From Hanleya hanleyi (taxonomy: Eukaryota; Mollusca; Polyplacophora; Lepidopleurida; Hanleyidae): 64,000 bases of DNA. This document shows, in pieces, positions 1 to 11,894 of this stretch. The translations under genes were made by a program, and so were the position numbers. A model generated the notes under the pieces. That model did not search any database. It was not told the DNA's origin and saw only the letters and a program-made list of their open reading frames with translations. The stretch covers positions 1 through 64,000 of the forward strand of contig JAVTVY010017410.1 of assembly GCA_036873755.1 (NCBI GenBank). The letters are read 5' to 3'. Every line of letters begins with the position of its first letter. Position 1 is the stretch's first letter.

Positions 1-290
1 TAATCATTTCCTGATTTTGGGTTCACAGTGACCTTGGTATGCGACGCATCTTTTGTCTCACTGAAGTATTCACTCTAAAAGAATTGGCAACTTTCAATGT
101 TTTTTCGAGATTTTGGATTTGCCGTGTCCGTGACCTCAATTTTGGAATGCAACATATCTTTTCCATGAAAGTATATACATGTACTCCCAAAAAATTGACA
201 ACCTTCAATGATTTCCTGGGTTTTGGCCCACTGTGATCTCGACACATCATCTTCACCTAGTGTATCCACTCACAAAAACAATGCAATGGT
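1..290. repeat. Degenerate ~105-bp tandem repeat
   Basis: Two to three diverged units run from the left edge. Each carries a block ending in a form of 'ttcaatg' followed by a 'gattttgg' block. It lies in the TSC1 intron to the left of the last visible exon. The open frames here follow the repeat and show no protein similarity. Confidence 0.55.
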
Positions 291-398
291 AGATAGAAAA
301 CTGTCATGGAAATGCCATCACAAAATACATTTGTCTTTTTGGTGGGCGTATAATAAAGCAATCATTAGCTTATGGAGATAACACCAGCTAATATTTAC

Positions 399-565
399 CA
401 GAGCAGAGTTCTGTTCTTCAAGTGAGTTAGCATGGGTAATTTTACTGAGCAGGCGTCGGTTACGTTTGGCGTGAAGCTCGCGTTTGTGTCGCTCGTACAT
501 GAGCTGGTTCTGTATCAACAGTATTTGTCCCCGTAAAATATTTATCTCATCCGCAGGCGGCAAAC
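399..565 (-). CDS. TSC1: TSC1 (hamartin) exon 9 of 9 visible: start of coiled coil
   Basis: This exon encodes the start of the hamartin coiled coil. It opens with [13 protein letters not shown], continues through [19 protein letters not shown], and ends at LEEQNSAL. Human hamartin has the same order (PPSDEIRTLRDQ, NQLLYERFKRQQHALRNRR, LEEHNAAM). The acceptor follows a T-rich tract ending CAG at 566-568, and the donor is GTAAAT at 393-398. Its 167 nt enter in phase 1 and leave in phase 0, fitting the exon upstream. In the family this coiled coil mediates assembly of the TSC complex with tuberin and TBC1D7. The rest of the coiled coil must lie beyond the left edge. Confidence 0.93.
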
Positions 566-699
566 CTGAAAAAAAAAAAGAAGAATAAAAACTTGTTTTT
601 CAGGACAATAAGAAAGGTGATCAAAGAAATCATCGATGTGATCATGGACTCTTTTAACACACTTTGATTATTTGCAGGGATTCATGTTCTCCATTAGAC

Positions 700-1215
700 A
701 ACTTTAAAGCTGTGCCCAAATTAGAGAGGTGTCCAAATCAGAGATGTGTCTAACTTAGAGAGATGTGTCCAAATTAGAGATGTGTCCAAATCAGAGGGGT
801 GCCCGAATCGGAGAGGTCCCCAAATTAGAGATGTGTCCAAATTAAAGATGTGCCCAAATTAGAGGTGCCCCAATTTAAGAGGTGTCTCAATTAGAGAAAT
901 GTCCAAATTAGAGATGTGCTCAAATTACAGAGGTGCCCAAAAAAGAGAGGTGTCCAAATTAGAGATGTGCCCAAATTAGATGTGTCCAAATTAGAGATGT
1001 GTCCAAATTCAAATCAGAGATGTGTCCAAATTCAAATCAGAGATGTGTCCAAATTAGAGATGTGTCCAAATTAGAGGTGTGCCCAAATTAGAGATGTCCA
1101 AATTAAAGAAGTGTCCAATTAGAGATGTGCCCAAATTAGAGATGGGCCCAAATTAGAGATGTGTCCAAATTAGGGATATGTCCAAATTAGATATGTGCCC
1201 AAATTAGAGAGCAAT
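700..1215. repeat. ~17-18-bp minisatellite in TSC1 intron
   Basis: About 28 imperfect copies of a unit like 'gtccaaattagagatgt' run continuously. Variants have gcccaaatt and units shortened by a few bases. It is non-coding and lies between the exons at 399-565 and 3149-3292. Confidence 0.9.
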
Positions 1216-2154
1216 TGAAAATCAATACACAGCAATTTATTTTTTGGAATACCATTCGATGAAGACATGTCCATTGTCACCTATGGCGAGTTTTCTTAAT
1301 TTAATACATTCTTGACATTATCCAGCAAAAACAAACTTATGTTAATTTCCCTAATAAATCAATCACCAGAAGTGATATACATGTATGAGGTGGTAAAAGA
1401 CGGGTGATCGATTTATTGCAACCGAGTCAAAGACATGATTATCGAAAATTGAGAAAGTTTATGATGACCCTTCAAATCAGCAAGTGCCCAGTGTCCGATA
1501 TCGGCACTTGTGAAAACTGTGTCAAGATACAAGTTAGTTTTTATTTTTTCAACCTCTTTTAAGTAGGGTGTGATTCAACGCAATTCAGCTAATTGGGGTT
1601 TCCAGCATCAGCCGAATCACCCTGTTATCAAACCCGATCTACCCATTTGACCTAAAGAGCTTTATTATGATCAGCTCCAGTGAACAACAGAGTATTCTTC
1701 CTTTGTCGCAGTCTCACCGGATCAATCAGAAACTAATACTTCTCAGATTTAAGGTCGAGTTTCAGACTTAAAATTAACAGTTGCAAGTTAATATGATTAG
1801 TCTGTGATATGTTTAAACATGCTACATATATATGGTCTTACTACGTCTATCGCCATTTGTTTGATCTGCCGTGACACTGCCACCGATAACTTCCGATCAT
1901 ATTTTTCTCCAAAATTGTGGGTGAGTGAGTAGAATTAAAACGTTCCTATTACCCTGGACACTGATCAGCCCAGCCAGTACAACACCCGGTGTGGGTGATC
2001 GATTGAAGATAGGGTGATTAATTTATTCGAGGAATGACCATATTTTAGAGAGGTAGTTTTCTGTAAACTGCACACATACAAGTCATGTACCTCGGGTCGC
2101 TCGTATAAATTTGTAAATCTGTGACACCTGTTGATCACTCTCCTTGATTTGGTT
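1216..2154. other. Intron sequence, nothing recognised
   Basis: AT-rich intronic DNA between two minisatellites. I see no exon, RNA gene or clear mobile-element end on either strand. Confidence 0.5.
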
Positions 2155-3020
2155 TTGTGGGAGTGATGTGGGAATGATGTGTGGGAATGATGTGGGAATG
2201 ATGTGTGGGAGTGATGTGGGAATGATGTGTGGGAGTGATGTGGGAATGATGTGTGGGAGTGATGTGGGAATGATGTGTGGAAGTGATGTGGGAATGATGT
2301 GGGGATGATGTGTGGGAGTGATGTGGGAATGATGTGTGGGAGTGATGTGGGAATGATGTGTGGGAGTGATGTGGGAATGATGTGTGAGAGTGATGTGGGA
2401 ATGATGTGTGGGAGTGATGTGGGAATGATGTGTGGGAGTGATGTGGGAGTGATGTGTGGGAGTGATGTGGGAATGATGTGTGGGAGTGGTGTGGGAATGA
2501 TGTGTGGGAGTGATGTGGGAATGATGTGTGGGAGTGATGTGGGAATGATGTGGGAATGATGTGTGGGAGTGATGTGGGAGTGCCATGGGGAGTGATGTGG
2601 GAGTGATGTGTGGGAGTGATGTGCGAGTGATGTGGGAGTGATGTGAGTGATGTGTGGGAGTGATGTGCGAGTGATGTGTGGGAGTGAAGTGGAAGTGATG
2701 TGGGAGTGATGTGAAAGTGCCATGGGGGAGCGATGTGCGGGGTTGATGTGGGAGAGTGATGTAAGGAGTGATGTGGGGGTGATGTGTGGAGTGATGTGGG
2801 GAGTGATTGGGAGTGATGTGGGGGAGTGATGTGGGGGAGTGATGTGGGGGAGCGAAGTGGGAGTGATGTGGGGGAGTGATGTGAAAGTGATGTGGGGGAA
2901 GTGATGTGTGGGAGTGATGTGGGGGAGTGATATGGAAGTGATTTGGGGAAGTGATTTGGGGAAGTGATGTGGGGGAGTGATGTGGAAGTGATGTGGGGTA
3001 GTGATGTGTGGGAGTGATCA
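2155..3020. repeat. 24-bp minisatellite with diverged shoulder
   Basis: Units of 'gggagtgatgtgggaatgatgtg' (about 24 bp) are nearly homogeneous from 2155 to about 2570. They then decay into shorter gtgatgtggg/gtgatgtggggga units up to about 3020. Because 24 is divisible by three, long His/Ser/Pro/Thr-rich frames are open on the minus strand. They reflect base composition and do not look like genes. Confidence 0.92.
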
Positions 3021-3148
3021 CTCTCTCCAATATTACTGTCCATTGCACCATGTCTTTTGAGGATTGATCAAAAGCTCTCCTGAAAAAAAATCTATGTGAG
3101 TGATTGAGAGCGAGAGTGGTCACTCTGCGTAAAACTGAGTGGCTGTAC

Positions 3149-3292
3149 CTCCGAAGTGAGTCCAGTTGATGGAGTCCTGGCTAGTGATCGGGATACGACT
3201 GAGCTCCTTAGCGTGTACCTCTGACCCCAGCTGTAGATGACGATCCAGTAACTCTGGCGGGGAGAACGTACTGAACAGAGGGGCCTCGTAAT
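3149..3292 (-). CDS. TSC1: TSC1 exon 8 of 9 visible
   Basis: The translation contains PELLDRHLQLGSEVHAKEL and ends DSINWTHFGG. Human hamartin has the matching MEVLDRLIQQGADAHSKEL and SVDWTHFGG just before the coiled coil. The acceptor is CAG at 3293-3295 and the donor is GTACAG at 3143-3148. Its 144 nt enter and leave in phase 1, so the junction with the next exon reads GG-LPPADE as in the family. The exon sits just outside the 24-bp minisatellite. Confidence 0.93.
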
Positions 3293-3419
3293 CTGTAAAT
3301 GGTGAATTACAGAACGTTGACAGCTAGGGCATATAGGTCATGAAAGTACTTAAAAGTCCTCGAATTTCAAATCCATTTTCCATGAATTTACCAAAATTCA
3401 TTAGGCATGTTAGGTTCAC

Positions 3420-4222
3420 TAAACATGAAGCTGCGCTATCGAAACCCCTCGGCTCTGAACCCCAGCTATTATAATGTAAGGGTGTCTCTACCAATTGATT
3501 GGCTTGTGGGAAGAAATATTTACCCCTGGTATTGTAAGTGTACTTTCTTTGAAAAAAAAAAAAAGTTTTCCAGTCATCCAATCAATAAATAAATGTGATA
3601 GTATACTAACATGATATAGAAATAATATGCAAACTTAACATAGGAATTAGTGGATTTTGTTAGACAAGGGGCATACTTTCTGACACGACTCATTTTTGAT
3701 AGGCATCTAATGTCATTTTCAAAACAGATTTGCAGGCATTCTTCGCATTGTGTAAGAGAATAAATCAATAAATCAGTCATCCAATCAATAAATAAATGTG
3801 ATAGTATACAAACATGATATAGAAATTATATGCAAACTTAACATAGGAATTAGTGGATTTTATTAGACAAGGGGCATAACTCTGCAAAATACTTTCTGAC
3901 ACGACTCATTTTCGATAGGCATCTACTTCAGGTCAAGAGAAACAACTGTATCACGTTAGGATGTTGTATATGGAACGGTTCTGAAATTATCACAATAACA
4001 AATCATAAATGGATTTTTATTTGTAAAAAGGGGCATAACTCTGCAAAATATTGTCCGAGATGACTCATTTTCGATAGGCTTCTGATTTACGTGAAGATAA
4101 ATAGATGTAACAAGTTTGGTTGCCATGCATGAAACGGTTCTGTAGATATCGCGGTAACGGACGTACGGACAGCCGTACATGATGACGACAATACCCCTAG
4201 GCCAAAGTTGGCCGAGGGGTAA
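3420..4222 (+). mobile_element. Pearl-like (HINE/Helitron-related) element, copy 1
   Basis: The left end contains 'cccctcggctctgaacccc'. The body has two related ~200-bp blocks (3579-3780 and 3780-3960). The right end has an (ACGG/ACGT)n stretch at about 4155-4180 and then the palindrome-like end 'ggccaaagttggccgagg'. Subterminal inverted cccctcgg/ccgagggg, tandem core, ACGG microsatellite and terminal hairpin are the layout of bivalve pearl elements. It lies in a TSC1 intron. Copies in the opposite orientation occur at 28535-30950 and 43294-44830. Confidence 0.75.
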
Positions 4223-5240
4223 AAAATGATTGTTTATCAGATAGTTACGGTACGTATAAATCTTGCCTGTATTTGTTTTTTATTTGTCGAAATTTCAGAT
4301 GTCAGCAATGAATGCCAATATTCCGAGATATATTATTTGCTTGTCCGTCTCTGCGATGATCACAACAAAAATTCTCCCCCCCCCCCCTCCTCCTGTTGGT
4401 TTTTTGCACCTATCTCCGGAACGAATAAAATTGAAAGCTGAAACTCCATTTAGATTATCATATTAGGGTCATTTTGAGCCTATTTGCATAACCCCCTGAG
4501 CAGAGGATCATGGGTAAATTCAAAATAGCGGTCATGTGGGGTATCAAAAAAGTTATGTTTTCGTCATCTTTCTTCTAAATTTTTCCTTTTCTGTATGGAA
4601 AATTGGGTAAAATCTATTTTATTTCATATCAGCTTATTATTTACTAATTTTTCATGCAGTTTTTACAAAGAAAAATCAAAAATAAAAAAATCGTAAATTC
4701 TGACCGAAAAATCATCCAATAATGTTCTTTTTGAAAATGACATCACAGTGATGTCATCATGGTGGCCATCTTGGATTTTTTTTACATTTTCTTGTAGAGC
4801 TTGACCCAAATATTTAGTGTGGTAAGTTTCAGCTCTCTACCTTCAGTGATAGCGAAAATTAGGGGGGCACTTTCCGCCCCTCCTCCCCCCCAGGCTGTGG
4901 TACACCCCAAATCGCCCAGGCCAGATAGGGTTAAGTCAAGGAATGTGTATCTCAAGTTTTCTTGGATTTTTTCTTAACTAAACTTAACTTTCTTTGCCTT
5001 CTCTAGTACAGCAAATCCAAAAAAAGTTTCAATTTGAATTTGTACCTTTTGAACAATCTAAACTGCGTGATTATGTCTGTATTTCCCGATTGGTCCTCAT
5101 TACAGAACATCACTGACCAATTTTGTATAGCAAGCAGGTTTAACTTTACCATATAAATTTTTGCATAGGGGTTATCTTCCTTCGATTTACTTGGATATTG
5201 GGAATATCTTCCTGTTACAATTGTATCGTAATTAGCATAC
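4223..5240. other. Intron with C-run; no gene seen
   Basis: It contains a C homopolymer near 4376-4390 and a T-rich tract with 'ggtggccatcttgga' near 4763. This looks like a decayed relative of the 'ggccatcttt' monomers at 43.5-44.6 kb. No exon was recognised. Confidence 0.4.
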
Positions 5241-6011
5241 CTGGTTTTGATGTCCCGTCAGAATGAAGATTGACCGTTTCCATAGCGGCGACATAACGAG
5301 TCTTGCAACGCTGACATCGGGTGATGGATGAATAGGGCAACGAGTACTGGAGAATGCGGTCAAACGGTCGAGGAAGTATCTGCTCGATTGCATCATTATC
5401 CTCTATCTCTGACTTAGTCAATGGGACGTGTGCGAGTCTTGGGTAATTTTCACCACTCATGTGCGTAGAACTGCCCAGAAGGTTCTGACTCGAAGCGCTC
5501 TCCACATGGCAAACACTCTCGCCACTTTTAACACCAGATGGCGCTGATGACATAATACTGTGACTCGACACACTAACCTGAGTGTAACTTGTTATATTGC
5601 TTTGAACCGTTGTTGAGGCGATGCGACATTCACAACTCTGTGGCTCCCTGAGACAGCTTGACGATGATGACTGCGGTAACGCAAAGCTGCGTCTGGCTGC
5701 CGCAGAACTGCAGCGCACAGTTAAATCGTCGCAAGCTGTTTCCTGAGCCGAGACTACTTTCTGAAGCTGCGGACAGGAGAGGGAACGAGTCCGAGTACCT
5801 GCCCGTGACCCCAATTCCGTCAGAATGTCCATACTGTTGCCCACGGTGAGACTGTTAAAGCGTATGCGATTGACCTTCCTCATGAAGCTCTGCACGGACT
5901 CTGCGGTCAGCTGAAGACTGGACGAGATCCGGTCGGCGCTCTCAGACCGGGACAGCTTACCCGAACCCTCCGTCGTCCGATTGATGCCACAAACTTCCTC
6001 ATCTGTATCAT
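5241..6011 (-). CDS. TSC1: TSC1 exon 7 of 9 visible: long Ser-rich linker
   Basis: A 771-nt exon whose peptide is rich in Ser and Thr (for example SSSLQLTAESVQSF and SQNLLGSSTHMSG). It ends with a conserved block around RPFDRILQYSLP, which corresponds to PYDHLFEVALPK in human hamartin. A CxxC pair (RCQRCKTRYVA) follows; I do not recall it in vertebrate hamartin. The acceptor is CAG at 6012-6014 after a pyrimidine tract and the donor is GTATGC at 5235-5240, both phase 1. In vertebrates this region is a disordered, phosphorylated linker between the N-terminal core and the coiled coil. The assignment rests on the flanking exons and the PFDRI block. Confidence 0.87.
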
Positions 6012-6034
6012 CTGTTAAATGTAGAAGAAAGAAC

Positions 6035-6510
6035 AAGTGTCAAGGTCACATGAATCATCCTGTAGGTCAGGGCCACATAAATCATCATGTAGGTCAAGGC
6101 CACATAATTCAGTATGCAGGTCAAGTTCACTTAAATCAAGGTCACTTTGATTATCATGTAGTTCAAAATCTCACAAATCATCATGTAGGTCAAGGCCACA
6201 TGCATCATTCTATAGGTGAAGGTCATATGTGTCATGCTGTAGGCCAAGGCTACATGAATCATCATGTAGGTCAAGGCCACATAAATCATCATGTAGGTCA
6301 GGGTCTCCTGTATCATCCCATAGGTCAAGGTCACATAGATCATCATGTAGGTCAAGGCCACATGAATCATGTAGGTCAAGGCCACATGAATCATCATGTA
6401 GGTCAAGGCCACAGGAATCATTCCATAGGTCAAGACCACATAAATCATCAAGAAGGTCAAGCCCACATAAGTCAGCATGCAGGTCAATGTCACATAAATC
6501 AAGTCTCACA
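6035..6510. repeat. ~27-bp minisatellite in TSC1 intron
   Basis: About 17 copies of 'aggtcaaggccacatgaatcatcatgt' variants fill the short intron between the two long TSC1 exons. The period is a multiple of three, so frames are open on both strands (for example HVGQGHINH repeats). These are artefacts of the repeat. Confidence 0.92.
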
Positions 6511-6587
6511 AATTATTGAGAAGGTCTTGGTCTCCTGGACAAAGTCAGGCTACTTTTTCAGATCTATATTGAAAAACCCACACGCAC

Positions 6588-7128
6588 CTCCATCTTGATT
6601 GCATTCACTCAATTCCTGTACCACCTGATCAACCACTTGGATGGACATGGCACCATTCCTATCAACAGCGACGCAATCTGGCCTTGAGGGGCCCGCATCT
6701 TTCCTTGGGGACAGCAAACCAGTGTCCATGGTCCCACCCATAGTCCCGCCCCTGTCAGACACGCCGGATTGGCTGTTCTCACACGAACAACTTCGTAACT
6801 TTTCTATGAATGAGCTGTCTAACTTGTGGGCCCAGTTGTACGATGACGACAGGGTCGCGTCATTGCTGCTGGAGTTCTCACGCTCCGGGATGTCGTCGAA
6901 TGGGAGTTTCTGTGCCGCTCTCGGCAGAGGCTGGGTTCTGTGCGTGCCCAATGGAGGCTCTGACGTGAACTCTGGCCTGAGAGGGGAAGGAGGAACGGAG
7001 TGGGACGCCGGCGAATCCACACTGGTCTGAGCCGTACTGCTGGTACTGACCTGTAGTTTGGGCGAGGGGAGGCTGCCGCTCAAACGTTTCGTCAGACTAC
7101 TCTTGCTGTTATTCCTACTGCTAACACA
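6588..7128 (-). CDS. TSC1: TSC1 exon 6 of 9 visible: low-complexity linker
   Basis: A 541-nt exon encoding a Ser/Pro-rich linker (SLTKRLSGSLPSPKLQVS, SSYNWAHKLDSSF) and ending VVQELSECNQDG. The last part sits where human hamartin has SRELSEI. The acceptor is CAG at 7129-7131 (phase 0) and the donor is GTGCGT at 6582-6587 (phase 1). Both phases match the neighbouring exons. The linker diverges fast in this family, so identity depends mainly on splice continuity. Confidence 0.85.
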
Positions 7129-8689
7129 CTGTACACAAAATATATAAATATCAAAATTATATATTACAAAATCTACATGTAAACATAAATAATAACCATA
7201 GAGTATGGATACCATACCATACGTGTAGATACGATCGGAAGTTGTAATAATTCAATCACCCCCGATTTTCAGTCAATCCCATTTGTAAGGGAGAATCAGA
7301 ATCAAATAGACAGGAGTAGTCTCCCCTCCCTTAGAGCATGCTTTCAAGGAAGCACTTGGCAAGAGACCTCAAGAATATATATCGCATAAAACGAAAATAC
7401 TGTTATACGATCACTTTCTGAATGACAAAAAAAATATCTTCCTAATGTATTCAGCTATGGGAGCTGTGTCATTACGACCATCAGAGGGGTACTGTACAGT
7501 CACTTTCAACACTACCGGTCTGCTACCTCCTATTTTTGTGGGAGGTTCGTTGGCCGAGTGATTTCGATCGCCGACATATAGTGCTGGCGATTAGGTGCCT
7601 TACACTGGGGGTCGCTGGGTTGAATCCCGATCGGAACTCGACCAATTTTCCGCACTAGAATTTGTGCTTTACTAAGATAGTGTAATCCCAAAATAACAAA
7701 AATACTGTTACATGTTGATGAGGACTGTTTTGTCACTAAATGTGCTCACTGATATCAAGGACTGTTGAGCTAGGTTTACAGCCTTTGAGTATGTATACCG
7801 TCGTTGACCATCTCACCTAACACCTGAGCAAGTAGATTTATCTGCGGAAATAACTGGAACGTAACACCTGAAGGGACTAACTGGATTTATTGGGAATGAG
7901 AACACTGGTTACAACAACGTAAAAATGCTCTATCATAAAAGTGATTATTCCCATGTGATTCTCCCTCAACGTTAACTCATAGGTAATTTTACGTCAAACT
8001 CTAATGGCAATGCCCTACAGTTTGTATGCATATATGCAGAATATAAAAATGCTCGATCTCAGACAAAAAATTGATTATTCCTGTTAATAAACATGTCAAT
8101 TCACAAAGAAATTACCAAGGAGGAAATCTAGAGTGGAGAACTACCTCTCTGCTCTAAAATCATGAAAATGGAGGTAAAAAAGGTCCTTTTTGCCGGATAA
8201 AGTCAAGAATACATTGTATATCACATTAAGACACATTAGACAAACAAGCAGTAGGCAACCATGGACATATATATTGGATGGCATGAAAAAAAAAACAAAT
8301 TGTCATATATTTGATTTGCATAATAATAGAAAGACATACATGTACTTTGCTCCCTATTAAAAATTAGACTACACACACTTTCATTGGAAAATCAGAATAT
8401 GTAACGAGTTACAATATAAAAGCTAAGCCGCCTGACATGCACGAAGAAGTTGGAGTGTATGATGAATAAAGCAAAAGTTATTAAATCAAAAATGACCTTT
8501 CTTACCTCCATTTTTGAAAGGTAGTTCTCTTTAACCTGCTTAGGGGAACTATGACTACCTAAAGAACGACCCAAAGTTAGTAAGGCTGCCCATGCCTGGA
8601 ATCACTGGGATGTGAAAACCGTTGATATTACAGTACATCGGGACTTCACTATTACATTGACTAGCAACTACCAATAATGGAATACTCAC
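7129..8689. other. TSC1 intron
   Basis: Apart from a SINE-like copy near 7541-7700, this intron is AT-rich DNA with poly-A/T tracts. No exon or RNA gene was recognised. Confidence 0.45.
7541..7700 (+). mobile_element. Probable tRNA-derived SINE fragment
   Basis: A box-A-like 'ttggccgagtg' is followed about 55 bp later by a box-B-like 'gggttgaatccc', the spacing of an RNA polymerase III promoter in a tRNA-derived head. The intervening sequence does not fold as a clean cloverleaf and no anticodon arm is convincing. I call it a SINE head or tRNA pseudogene. It lies in a TSC1 intron. Confidence 0.45.
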
Positions 8690-8778
8690 TCTGTCAAACA
8701 AATCGTCTACGAGGACAGGGGGTGTAGCACGGGGTGTTTGAGAGGGCGTCAAAAGCGGGGTGTTTGCATATGATGTTC
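8690..8778 (-). CDS. TSC1: TSC1 exon 5 of 9 visible
   Basis: A short 89-nt exon encoding TSYANTPLLTPSQTPRATPP and ending DDLFDR. Human hamartin has a similar Thr-Pro stretch (KGTPLGTPATSPPPAPL) at this place. The acceptor is CAG at 8779-8781 (phase 1) and the donor is GTGAGT at 8684-8689 (phase 0). Confidence 0.85.
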
Positions 8779-10642
8779 CTGTAAATTAGAGTACAAGGTT
8801 CAATATGTATTACAATTTGAAACATTTATTAATTAGTGTGTTTTTACACAAATTTGAAAAATTATTATATTCTACTGTTTAGGAAGTGCATCTGAATAAA
8901 ATAAATTTTTAGCTTCACAGGCACGGAGACAATTTTTTTTAGCACGGCATGAATCCTTTTTATCACTGACGATGAAAAAAACAAAAATGCTTTTCTTTGC
9001 ATTTCGCATCCTTATTTTTTTTCAATAAGAGCCTTATGGGCTTCAATATATGCCCATGTATGCCTAACTATATCCCTTTAAAACATAGTATTAACTAGAA
9101 TTTGACCTTGATGAAATAGGTCAAGGTCGGTCAACTTCAATAGGCTTCCAATTAACAACAAGTGGAATAATGTACTCTAGTGTCAATTTGATTCCTCAGG
9201 ATACTGCAATAACTAAAATTTGACCTTGATGAAATAGATCAACATGGTTAAGGTCGGTCGTCTTCACTTGGCTTCTGGCCCATTGTCAGTTGCATATGCT
9301 GCATGTATGAATTTGGAAAGCCAGACTATAAAACTTCCAAGAGATACTGCGTTAACAAGGAAGATGAACAAAGCAGACAATACCCTTCAGCCAAAACCTG
9401 CAGATGGGTAAAACTCAATAGGCTTCTTCTTTGTCATCACAATCCAAATCTCTGAATTGTGCTTATGCATAAACATTTTCAATGTTTCACTGATTTTTGT
9501 AACCAGTGACCTTTGACCTTTTGGCATCTAGATGAAAAGGGTTCCTCTTTGACCCATCAGTGTAACCAAATTTTGGTACCAATCCATTACCAAGACCTGG
9601 AGACAGGGTGTTAGCCAGAATTCAGAAAGTGCCCATCCAACCGCTCCTGTCGCTGTCATCCGCCATTAGCAAGGCGTGTTGCCAGTGGTGATTGATAGCG
9701 TCTCGAGTTCATTCGCGAACCGGGAGCCCTCAGGTACGAGTGATGGGGCGGTATTAAACACCATCAACATGGAGCATGAGTTGGGGAAATTCTACGCTAG
9801 CCATGCCGCCCGACCAGCGGAGACGTGAAACAAGCCAACGATGTTAATAATGAAACGAAGAATTAGCTTACGCTGATTAAAGGGGCTATTTGAGTGTCTT
9901 GCCCGTCTATTTTATTGAATTAATTTGATAATTTCATCCGTCACGAGTTCTCGCCTGCCTGTCATTTTTGGTCGTTTGAAAAAGTCACCCGTCCAAATTG
10001 ACGGGCGGACGGGTCGCTAGCTAAGTCACTGCCTGGAGATCACATGGACAAGCACAAATTAACAGACGGACAGAAATCACTATAATCATTGTATGCCCCT
10101 CATCTTATATCTTATACATGTAATTGCTATACAAATGCCTGTGAAGCTAAGGTTTATTTTTATTTGTATGATATCAAATATTTTTTTATCCACTATGAAA
10201 ACCCGAGCGGTCCAAGTCCCCCACCATCGATACCATAGACAGTATAGCAACATGAAAGGTTTGTAAAATGTTGTATTTAAAATTGTACATTGAATGATGG
10301 AAACTTTTGTTTATTGAGTGCTTAAAGCATTTGCTATATTATCCGAGAATTGAAAAGAAATTTGACAGTTTACAGTGTGAAATATGGTAAATAGCGAAGT
10401 GTGATATGTGTAGATCTTGTCATGAAGGTTGCCAAAAATAAACAAATACTATGCAGCCATTATACTGAATGTCAGCTGGTGAAATCGTTCTTCAGTTATT
10501 GCAGTCACAAGCTTAGAATGGTCGAATCTGGGGTCAAGGCCAAGACGAAATCCCTAAGTCCCCCTCCGGTATCCGGTGGGGGACAAAAACAGGATCAGAT
10601 CTACGACAGCTGTATGATGATCAGCTGACATACAGGACATAC
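8779..10642. other. TSC1 intron with interspersed repeat debris
   Basis: From about 9080 to 9610 it holds degenerate repeats built on 'gaccttgatgaaatag' and 'ggcttcc' blocks, related in reverse to 60945-61300. A decayed repeat with 'cgcgaaccgggagccc' follows near 9650-9800. No exon was recognised. Confidence 0.45.
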
Positions 10643-10855
10643 CAGCATAGGAGTGTTGTAGACTATGCTCCGGCTGACCAGGTATCTGTGGTGTCTGATG
10701 GTTGGGTGGAGGCGTGGACAGACCACAGATAGCCGTCGGGCTCCACAGAATGTTAGGGTCTGACATGGCGGCGGCGTAAAATGGCGGGCTCTGTTCGGGT
10801 TGATTGACCACACACCCTGGTAAATGGTTTATCCCTGCCATGGGCCTCGTTTCAG
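10643..10855 (-). CDS. TSC1: TSC1 exon 4 of 9 visible
   Basis: The translation contains ILWSPTAICGLSTPPP, matching LWSPSMVCGMTTPPT in human hamartin, and ends QHSYAG. The acceptor is CAG at 10856-10858 after a T run and the donor is GTATGT at 10637-10642. Its 213 nt enter and leave in phase 1. The WSPxxxCGxxTPP signature makes this one of the firmest exons. Confidence 0.93.
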
Positions 10856-11221
10856 CTGTCAAAAAAAAAATTAAATTAAATTAATTAAATTGTCTCAATA
10901 GAGATGGATATTGCTCGCAATGCATGGAATTACAAATATATATATATTACACAAAAACAATAAATTCATTATCACAGCCTACACCATTGTGCTGGAATGA
11001 TTTTTTTATAAAGTGAACATCAGCAATTCATAAACTGCTTTTTAAAATTGTTCAGGTTCGATAACATAGGCCGTAACGTTTCTTCAACATCTCAGGCTCA
11101 GCTGTAACCAGGTGAACTGCATTTTACATGTACCAAGGCATTTTGCAGAAACCCAATAATGTAATATTTCCTTGATTTTGAAGATCCAATATTTCATAAC
11201 TATTCTGAAAAAAAAAAATGC

Positions 11222-11894
11222 AATCTGATTAAAACTCAGACTTAATAACCGCTCCTCTATCGAACATGTCGCTAACTAAGATCTAGGACAGTCTGTATCT
11301 TAAATCTGTCGTGCATGTCAGACTGGCGACCAATCACAGTCCAACTTCAATGAGCGAGTGAGTGAGTGAATATGATTTAACGTCGCTTTCAACTATATTT
11401 CAGTCATATCACGATGTTGGGTCCTATTCTTTTTCACACCCGGGAACCACACGGGTGGGATCCTATTCCTTTTCACATCCGGGAACCCCACGGGTGCCTC
11501 AGTTAGTCACCTCTTAGGACAAACTGTCTGAGAAGCTGAGGCCTATTCTTCCCATGACCTGCAGTGTGCACGACAACATCCCAGGTCAATCCCCGGAAGC
11601 CCCACAAGGCCTTCAACGGGCGAAAAAGTGCCTATCCGAGCAAATAATAATCTTCGGTGATTGCTCATGGAGAGCAAGAACTTCGTCAGCCGTCTGGGTT
11701 GGATTTTTCTGCGCCTCGTTCACTACAGAAATAATCGGATAGGCACCTATTCATCCGTTGAAGTTGGACTGTGATTGGTCGCCAGTCTGACATGCACGAC
11801 AAATTTAAAATACAGACTGTCCCAGATCTTAATTAGCAATATGTCTGATAGACAGATAGAGGAGCGGTTATTAAGTCTGAGTTTTAATCAGATT
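11222..11894. mobile_element. Foldback MITE with ~130-bp arms
   Basis: The left arm starts 'aatctgattaaaactcag' and the right arm ends with its complement. The arms pair through 'ggcgaccaatcacagtcc' (about 11335) and 'ggactgtgattggtcgcc' (about 11767). The inner part pairs at 11617-11655 with 11727-11765. A separate 260-bp element interrupts the left arm. No ORF is supported. Confidence 0.85.
11351..11610 (+). mobile_element. SINE-like insertion inside the foldback MITE
   Basis: It begins tgagcgagtgagtgagtg and contains 'gatttaacgtcgctttcaa', resembling a dispersed molluscan repeat with a GAGTGAGTG head. It is flanked by the direct repeat CTTCAA (11345-11350 and 11611-11616). The other arm of the host MITE gives the empty site, so both boundaries are well supported. 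Confidence 0.7.

Noticed and set aside
1965..3123. Long minus-strand frames of His/Ser/Pro/Thr repeats (up to 346 codons)
   Set aside because: They are created by the 24-bp minisatellite, exist in several frames at once, and have no non-repeat domain.
5981..6598. Open frames on both strands with HVGQGHINH-like repeats
   Set aside because: They follow the 27-bp minisatellite inside a TSC1 intron and appear in multiple frames.
7541..7640. Functional tRNA gene
   Set aside because: A- and B-box-like motifs are present but no consistent cloverleaf or anticodon loop can be drawn, so a SINE head is more likely.
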